From: Melitaea cinxia
Taxonomy: Eukaryota; Arthropoda; Insecta; Lepidoptera; Nymphalidae
Direction of reading: 5' to 3'
Assembly: GCF_905220565.1 (NCBI RefSeq)
Contig: NC_059404.1
Location: 12,428,472 to 12,492,471, forward strand
DNA: 64,000 nucleotides
In this document: in pieces, positions 58,501 through 64,000 of the stretch
Numbering within the stretch: the first letter of the stretch is position 1
How the letters are laid out: the number at the start of each line of letters is the position of its first letter
Translations under genes and position numbers: made by a program
The notes under the pieces: generated by a model
Database searches by the model: none
The model's input: the letters and a program-made list of their open reading frames with translations, nothing else
Told to the model about the DNA's origin: nothing

Positions 58501-61500
58501 TGTATTAAGTATATGTTGATATATCATATATTTTTACTGGATACACCTATTTTGATGGTTGTTTTTTATTCGAAATCTGGTGCTTGTTATGTAGCCCCAA
58601 TTTAAAGTTAATCGAGATCTAACGAATATCTTTTGAGTTATCTCTTATAATAATCATATATATTAATACGCTAAGGTTTGCCTCCATTTTTAGAAAAAAA
58701 AAACCTTACAATTACTCTACATAAATTATATATCATTTTATAGATAACTGCTTGCTCTACCGGCATCCACAACTAAAAAAAATATTATTGCTTTTGTGCG
58801 AAATATTTGCACAGATATTGCTAGTTTCTTATAACGCTTATTTACATATATTTTGGCGATGTAATTGAAGTCGGTTTTTTTTTTTCGTTTGCGAGCAAAT
58901 ATAATTACTATCCCTAAAATTCAACAAGGATTCAATTACTTCTTTCGGTTATAACAGTAATTAAAATATATGTTGGTATACATCGGTAATCTTAACGCGA
59001 AGGTTAAATTTATTTAATCTTAAAAAAATATTTTAAAGACAATACCACGAATATTTCAGTCTGCAAACGAAACAAAGTCACAAAGACAATTATGACGTAT
59101 ACGACGCTTACGTTTTTATTATTATTATCATTTTTAGATTAGTTAAGCATTATTTTATATTGGTATAATTAGATATACAAAATAACCTCCGTACAAATCT
59201 TAGATTTTTAACTATAATTGCATTAAATTACATGTACCTACATGTAAGTATTTATCTTTTATGACAATAGTTAGGTAACGCATTTTGACTTGCGATTTTG
59301 TCCGTGGAGAATACTTTTTAAGTGATGGTGAATAGTGTCGAGAGCTGAAAAAAGTTTTCTTTGCATTGAAGTGTTTTGGTACAAGTTTTTTTTTCAATAT
59401 TTTAGCTGACTCTTACCAGATAATAAAACTTTAATACGTATAAAATCAACTGTTTTATTATGTTATACACATAACAATACGTATATTAATTTTGCAAACA
59501 ATCCTTATTAATCAGAACACGCGTACAAGATCTGATATAAGCTTAACTTTCTAAGTGTCGTGTTTTCGCATAAATAGCGCGAGTCTTAAGTGCGAAACAA
59601 TATGAAGAAGCGCATGCGAACCGAGGCAATGACCCCAATCCGCGTTTTAGCCGGTTTACTTTCGCCGTATTATTACGCAATTTCACCTTACCCGCTTACA
59701 CTTGACCTCGTAACGTGTCGCTTTGAATGAGCGAAGAATTTTATGAGAAAAACAGTTAAGCAATAAAGAATAGAATTCTTGCGTAACGCTGATTCTGTTA
59801 AGTGATGTTCATACGACTCGCTTAGACATATTTAGCGGATTATCATAGCGGAATAATTTTTGCAATAAATTATTTACATTATTATTACTTGCCATATTAC
59901 TATAGATATTCAGCTAATATGATTTGATGAAAAATTAATTGATTAATTGTACATTACATATTTTATAACTATTATATTTAGATGAAAAAATATAAAAAGC
60001 ATCTAAATCATATAAAGGAAAAGCTCGAATATAATATAAATTTAGCTATACTACTAAAAGTCAAAATGGGTAATGGAATATAAGTAGTTATTACAAAATA
60101 ATATGGGAAATTCTTAAAGTAATTTGCTAGTAGTTACAGACATTGTTCAAGTATGTACATATATCTTACACCGTTGGAGACAAAACTCTTCTCTAAACAA
60201 ATTACAATAAGCCGAAACTGGGCTACTCCTATTAGGACGAAGGGTTGCAAAGATAGGCCACGTTTTCGACGATTGAAGTAATCTTGAGCATAGTTGTGTG
60301 TTCCTCTTAGTAATAGAGAGCCTACTTCTTAGTCCTTTTGCTAAGATAAATATTTTAGGGTCCAGTAGACAAACTTAAAATGTATTAAATATCTGATGTT
60401 AGTGTATTATGTGGAGATTATAATCAGATACTACAGGGAAGCATCTATTTTATGTCTTCATTATTATTATTTTTTGTTTCATCCGAATTAAAAATTCTTT
60501 TTAAAAACAACATTTTGTTTTTCACGCATCAGTAATACGTTTTTCTTACTGTAATAGAACAATGTTATACCTGGTAGTCAATTGTATATTCATATAAATA
60601 TACAATTTTATAATTACATTATATTTAATATGTGTGTACTACTGTTGTGTGGCTACGGCAGTAAATAATATAGCCACCCCATCTCTTCCCGTGGGTGTCG
60701 TAAGAGGCGATTAAGGTATAACGCAGTTCCACTACCTCCGTGGAACTTAAAAAGCCGACCGATGGCGGGATAACCATCCAACTGCTGATTTTGAAATACA
60801 CAGGCCGAAGACGGGTAGCAGTGTCTTCGGTGCGACAAAGCCAGCCCTGCGGTCACCAACCCGCCTTCCCAGCGTGGTGACTATAGGCAATACACATGAG
60901 TTCACGCCATTTTTGGCGCAAACTTATGGAGGCCTATGTCCAGCAGTGGACTGTGATAGGCTGAACTGATGATGATGATGATGATGATTTAATATGTATA
61001 ATGATATTTGACTAGCACGTTGGCGCAGTTTGAAGTGACCCTGCTTTCTGCTCCGCGCGTTATGGGTTTTATGTGGCATTTTTTAGGCGGGGGCCTGAGT
61101 CTGGTGTAATATTTGTATTTAGATATTTAAGTATGTATTATTTTTATGAATTTTTATTTAAAAAAAATCTGTAGTTATATCAGCCGGCTGTTACCTGTAA
61201 CACAAGCATTAAGTTGCTTACCTTAGGAACAGACTAGACAGTGTGTGTGTTATGAGATATTTATTTATTTTTTTACTTACTATTTTATTAATAATAATAA
61301 TAATCACCGTCATCATCATTTCAGCCTATTGCAGTCCGCTGCTGGACATAGGCCTCCACAAGTTCGCGCCAAAAGTGGCGCGAACTCATGTGTCACTCAT
61401 GTCCAGCTGTGGACTGCGATGGGCTGGGGTGATGATGATGATGGTGATTGCTATTAAAAATTAAAAATTAGTTTTTTTTATCTAATTATATATGTCAGGC

Positions 61501-64000
61501 CAGTGAATAATATCAACTGAGTACACGTGAATTAATTTTATCCTGTTTATGATTTCGAACAAATATTTAAATTCTTTATTACATTGATGGCATTGAATTA
61601 AATACCATTTTTTATTTATTACTTATAAATAATGTCCTGGTTGATTATAAAAACCCGATGCACGAGATCTAGTCAATAATCTTGTTTTGTAATGTAAACA
61701 TAGTTTTTGGAGTTCTAACTCGAAGACATATACTGGCTTATATACAAATAAATAAATTATAAATAATAAGCGACCGTAAACCAACCGTCTCCGTAAACTC
61801 CGGTTAAAACGTTACATAATTAAATGGATATCTTCCAAATGATTATTTTATTATACAAATAGATTAAAAAAAACTAATAAAAATACTTTTGTCTCCTGGC
61901 TTACGGAACCATTAATAGGTTCGATCAAAACACTTGATTAGTTTATCACGTTTTTGCTTTAAATAATTATTGATTCATTTACATATATGAATCTTGTTTA
62001 ATTTTATTTTCCTTTAACTATTTTAAGTTATTACTTCACCTTTAAAATATTTAATATTATTTAGACATTATTTAAACTTATTTGAGGAGTGAATAGTTCG
62101 TTAATTAGGTAATTATTATGAATAAACAACTCGACGTACCTATATGAAAATATAAAACGATTTTTTTTTTTACTTCCTTGAACATCGTCTTACGAAGATA
62201 CGAACAATGTTAATTTTAAATGAAATAAATAAAATATTATAGTAAAAATACAATTTTAATTAATGTGGAAATTAATGTGCAACGAAAATATTGCCAGCCA
62301 TGTCAAGCAATATACTTAGGCTCAATACAAAAAACGTTTTCCGATATTTATATTCAGATATTATTTAAATGTACAAATTGAATGTTTATATAAATTGAAT
62401 GTATAAATGGTAGATAAAAAGTTGTAAAGAAAGACTACAAAAAAATAACTTGAATTACTTATCATTCGAATGAAATCCGCATGCAATTAGGGGCATCCAT
62501 TAATTACTCCCCCCCCCTGTTGAGATTTGCAAGGACCGCCCGTGAGATTGACGCTTCGGGAAAATAATAAACGTGTCGTTCTGAGATAAATAAAGATAAA
62601 GATCTTCATTTATCTCAGATAGATCTTAAAAAGATCTGAACCCAGAATTGAAGCGGCTGTTTCCAGAGACATTGAACACACGTCGTAATTCGGAGAATCC
62701 GTGCGTAGGGGACAATCGATACGTTGCCTATACTATTGTCTTTATCTTTTAAATACCTGAAAAATTTTCTTTTTCTTTTTTTTAATTCTTCTGAACTAAA
62801 TGATTTTTATAGGCATGATATTAAAATCATTATTTAGCGGGAAAAATGTACATTAAATATATTTTTTTAATATCTGTAGTATTGGATATCCCCTTAGGTA
62901 ATTTCGTAATTTATTCCTTACTAACCAAACCGCTGACTACCTCATTCTTTAGGTTCCTAAATACTGCCAGTTTGTTACGGTTGTCACCGCAAAACCGCAA
63001 TAAAAAGAATCTACTTGGGCTCTAGGATCGAGTTCCTAGACTTGGGCTTGAGTTTTAGTTTTCGCGTAACACAACGCCATCTAGTACACATTTATTACTC
63101 ATCTTTAATACCTACTTATTAAATTTTCACATGAGGTTTTCAACCAACGATGAGTAGATTATAAATTAATTCTTGGTAACAATGATAGCCTCTGAGTGCA
63201 GCAGCATTCAGTTCTTTTATCCTTTCTTTTTTTTTGTATAACTAAATCGACAAACAAGCGTACGGCTCAAATAAGTGATTACCGTAGCTTATTGACGTCT
63301 GCAGAAGTATCGCAAGTGCGTTGCCGACTCTACCCCCGATTCTCCCCATCAGGAACACAACACTGCTTGAAAGCAGTTTTATTTAGCTGTGATCTTCTGT
63401 AAGGTCGAGGTACTACCCCAATTGGGCTGCTCCATTTTTTGAGCAGGAAATTTCCGCCTGTGCCCTACTTCAGTATTCCTCGAGTAATCCTTTACAAGTA
63501 ATATTTTATGTACGTAGGTGTCATTGGTTCAACATATTCGATATTTCAACCCTATCCATATTTTCGTGTAAGCACTAAATATATCTTTGATGGACATTTA
63601 AAATGGCGGTTAAAGGAAGACATTAAAGATTTCATGTAAGTATGTCATGTTATTGTTGGCAGCCTTAAAACGATCCTTTTTTATTTAATGTAGCAATAAA
63701 AAAGATATTTATATATGGAGACGCGTTGATAAAGCTGCAACTAACAAAAATGCATCTAGTTCTATTGCCTAAATATATTTCTGATTATAGTTTAAAATAC
63801 GCAACAGACACTCATAAAATATGTGTTACGTTCGTTTAAGAAAAAGAACAGAAATTTACAAACATTAAATTATTATAACGTAATTAATTCCCAGCTACCG
63901 GCTACGACCCTCTTGAAATCTGCATCGAGAATTGTGCACTCTGCAAGAAAATGTTGGGCGCTTGGTTCGAAGGTCCCCTCTGCGCTGAATCCTGCATCAA
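55461..64000 (+). CDS. Eh: Eclosion hormone precursor (3' end outside window)
   Basis: Exons 55461-55559 (ATG at 55469) and 63895-64000, continuing past the window. Residues 1-26 form a signal peptide (start MVGKFSS, hydrophobic core FAVFTVAVFI, end YINT) and the mature peptide begins NPAI; exon 2 adds ATGYDPLEICIENC and onward. Five of the six conserved cysteines are visible, at mature positions 14, 18, 21, 34 and 38, with KKMLGAWFEGPLC in between. This matches lepidopteran eclosion hormone, an 88-residue precursor giving a 62-residue neuropeptide, released from brain ventromedial neurons, which acts on a receptor guanylate cyclase to drive ecdysis. The split codon (G|CT, Ala5) is in phase. 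About 23 C-terminal residues lie outside. Confidence 0.96.
56141..56457 (+). mobile_element. Helitron-like element in Eh intron
   Basis: A|TCTAATATATAAAATTCTCG start and CATTTGCCGAGTCAGCTAG|T end. Body (GGTAGGTCTGAGAATC, AACCCCTATTTTTAAATAGC) matches the inverse of 9661-9977. Confidence 0.7.
56826..57987. mobile_element. Foldback transposon with ~315-bp TIRs
   Basis: 56826 to about 57146 is the near-perfect inverse of about 57673 to 57987; ends CACCGGCACACAAAAAAAAT. TAA at 56823-56825 and 57988-57990 is the likely 3-bp target duplication. The 0.5 kb centre carries, on the minus strand, the N-terminal part of the zinc-ribbon family also seen at 10664. The end sequence (CACCGGCACACAAAA) is similar to that of the 10454-11779 element (CACTGCACAACAAAA). 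Confidence 0.75.
57164..57532 (-). pseudogene. Zinc-ribbon transposon protein, N-terminal fragment
   Basis: Reading down from ATG at 57532, about 123 codons: MAGTSDKYFTMQGVG, a Ser-rich stretch, then CNKNPDSFCYICGEF (about residues 60-74) and WVPHTICSRCNMMLTRW (about 106-122). This is the same C-x-x-C...C-x-x-C unit as in the copy at 10664. The second HH-D-C-x-x-C unit and everything after it are absent: the frame runs directly into the inverted repeat and A-rich sequence. It looks like a captured or residual first exon of the transposon gene. A complete protein is impossible. Confidence 0.65.
58350..58910 (-). repeat. GAAGTCGGTT-type repeat, inverted
   Basis: GTGCTTGTCATCTGGTCCCA, TACTTGACTATTTTTTCGCC, and right end TGTAATTGAAGTCGGTTTTT then CGTTTGCGAGCAAATATAAT. 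Confidence 0.55.
58915..60670. other. Intronic, nothing recognised
   Basis: AT-rich with a GC-richer patch near 59520-59720 that has no open frame of note. No repeat family assigned. Confidence 0.35.
60671..60990 (+). repeat. Retroposon 3' region, GAT-tail family
   Basis: Most complete copy here: TAGCCACCCCATCTCTTCCC to CCAGCAGTGGACTGTGATAG and GGCTGAACTGATGATGATGA with (GAT)n tail. The minus-strand 68-codon frame is a by-product. Confidence 0.75.
61011..61250 (+). mobile_element. tRNA-derived SINE, decayed
   Basis: ACTAGCACGTTGGCGCAGTT then GAAGTGACCCTGCTTTCTG is the head of a widespread lepidopteran SINE. The A box (TTGGCGCAG) survives; the B box region is decayed (GCGTTATGGGTTTTATGTGG). 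Body TTTAGATATTTAAGTATGTA and CTGTAACACAAGCATTAAGT follow. Confidence 0.6.
61305..61446. repeat. Palindromic GAT-tail retroposon fragment
   Basis: (CAT)n CAGCCTATTGCAGTCC...GCTGGACATA on the left is mirrored by GTCCAGCTGTGGACTGCGAT and (GAT)n on the right. The centre is a perfect 11-bp hairpin, AGTTCGCGCCA (61361-61371) against TGGCGCGAACT (61376-61386). Confidence 0.65.
61451..63224. other. Intronic, little recognised
   Basis: AT-rich. A fragment near 62488-62520 (GGGGCATCCATTAATTAC then C run) and a hairpin at 62580-62619 (TCTGAGATAAAT against ATTTATCTCAGA) stand out. No gene. Confidence 0.4.
63225..63475 (+). mobile_element. SINE-like repeat, GGTCGGCAAACAAGCG family
   Basis: AACTAAATCGACAAACAAGC, GATTACCGTAGCTTATTGAC, CTTCTGTAAGGTCGAGGTAC, CTGTGCCCTACTTCAGT: a full-length but internally shortened copy about 420 bases before the Eh exon. 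Confidence 0.6.
63895..64000 (+). CDS. Eh: Eclosion hormone exon, cysteine-rich core (partial)
   Basis: Acceptor TAATTCCCAG ends at 63894; CT completes the Ala codon, followed by TGYDPLEICIENCALCKK and further to AESCI plus two bases at the window edge. Cysteine spacing C-x3-C-x2-C-x12-C-x3-C is that of eclosion hormone. Confidence 0.96.

Larger units (their letters stand above)
55560..63894 (+). other. Eclosion hormone intron
   Basis: 8,335 bases, phase 1, GT-AG. It holds a Helitron-like copy, the zinc-ribbon foldback element, a GAAGTCGGTT repeat, a GAT-tail retroposon, a SINE, a palindromic retroposon fragment and a SINE-like copy. Stretches 55560-56140, 58915-60670 and 61451-63224 show no recognisable feature apart from those listed. 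Confidence 0.9.

Noticed and set aside
1..64000. CRISPR array, bacterial operons, rRNA
   Set aside because: No regularly spaced identical repeats, no dense intronless coding and no rRNA cores; the window is clearly insect nuclear DNA.

Overview
The window is AT-rich, intron-rich and full of transposon remains. Its repeats (short non-autonomous Helitron-like elements ending in CTAG, tRNA-derived SINEs, trinucleotide-tailed retroposons, MITEs) and the eclosion hormone sequence point to a moth or butterfly (Lepidoptera). Assignments rest on reading the sequence and on remembered family features; no database search was run.

Layout. 1-31 kb holds no supported host exon. It contains retroposon tails, a 1.7 kb element with a perfect 30-bp terminal inverted repeat (TIR), SINEs, Helitron-like copies, a nested Helitron cluster (20.2-22.5 kb), a Tc1/mariner-type foldback MITE (24.7-25.2 kb) and an internally deleted transposon (10.45-11.78 kb) that carries a two-part zinc-ribbon protein family. 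31.2-44.3 kb carries five consecutive + strand exons of a tektin, a coiled-coil protein of ciliary and sperm-flagellar doublet microtubules. All splice phases agree, and the gene ends in a stop codon and a polyadenylation signal. Its 5' exon or exons were not found. The tektin introns contain a tRNA-Arg(ACG) gene, at least five Helitron-like copies and two MITEs with the same TIR. 44.4-54.6 kb is mostly repeats, with one weak two-exon gene candidate at 50.0-50.7 kb. 55.46 kb to the window end carries the eclosion hormone gene: the exon with signal peptide and mature N-terminus at 55461-55559, an 8.3 kb intron, and the main cysteine-rich exon from 63895, cut by the window edge. That intron holds a 1.16 kb foldback element with ~315-bp TIRs enclosing an N-terminal fragment of the same zinc-ribbon family found at 10.7 kb.

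The tektin and eclosion hormone genes are on the same strand and have no evident functional relation: one is an axonemal structural protein, the other a neuropeptide that triggers ecdysis. The most unusual observation is that both zinc-ribbon copies lie inside elements whose ends begin CAC(T/C)G and are flanked by the same 3-bp duplication TAA. This links a widely amplified arthropod gene family of unclear status to a CACTA-like DNA transposon.
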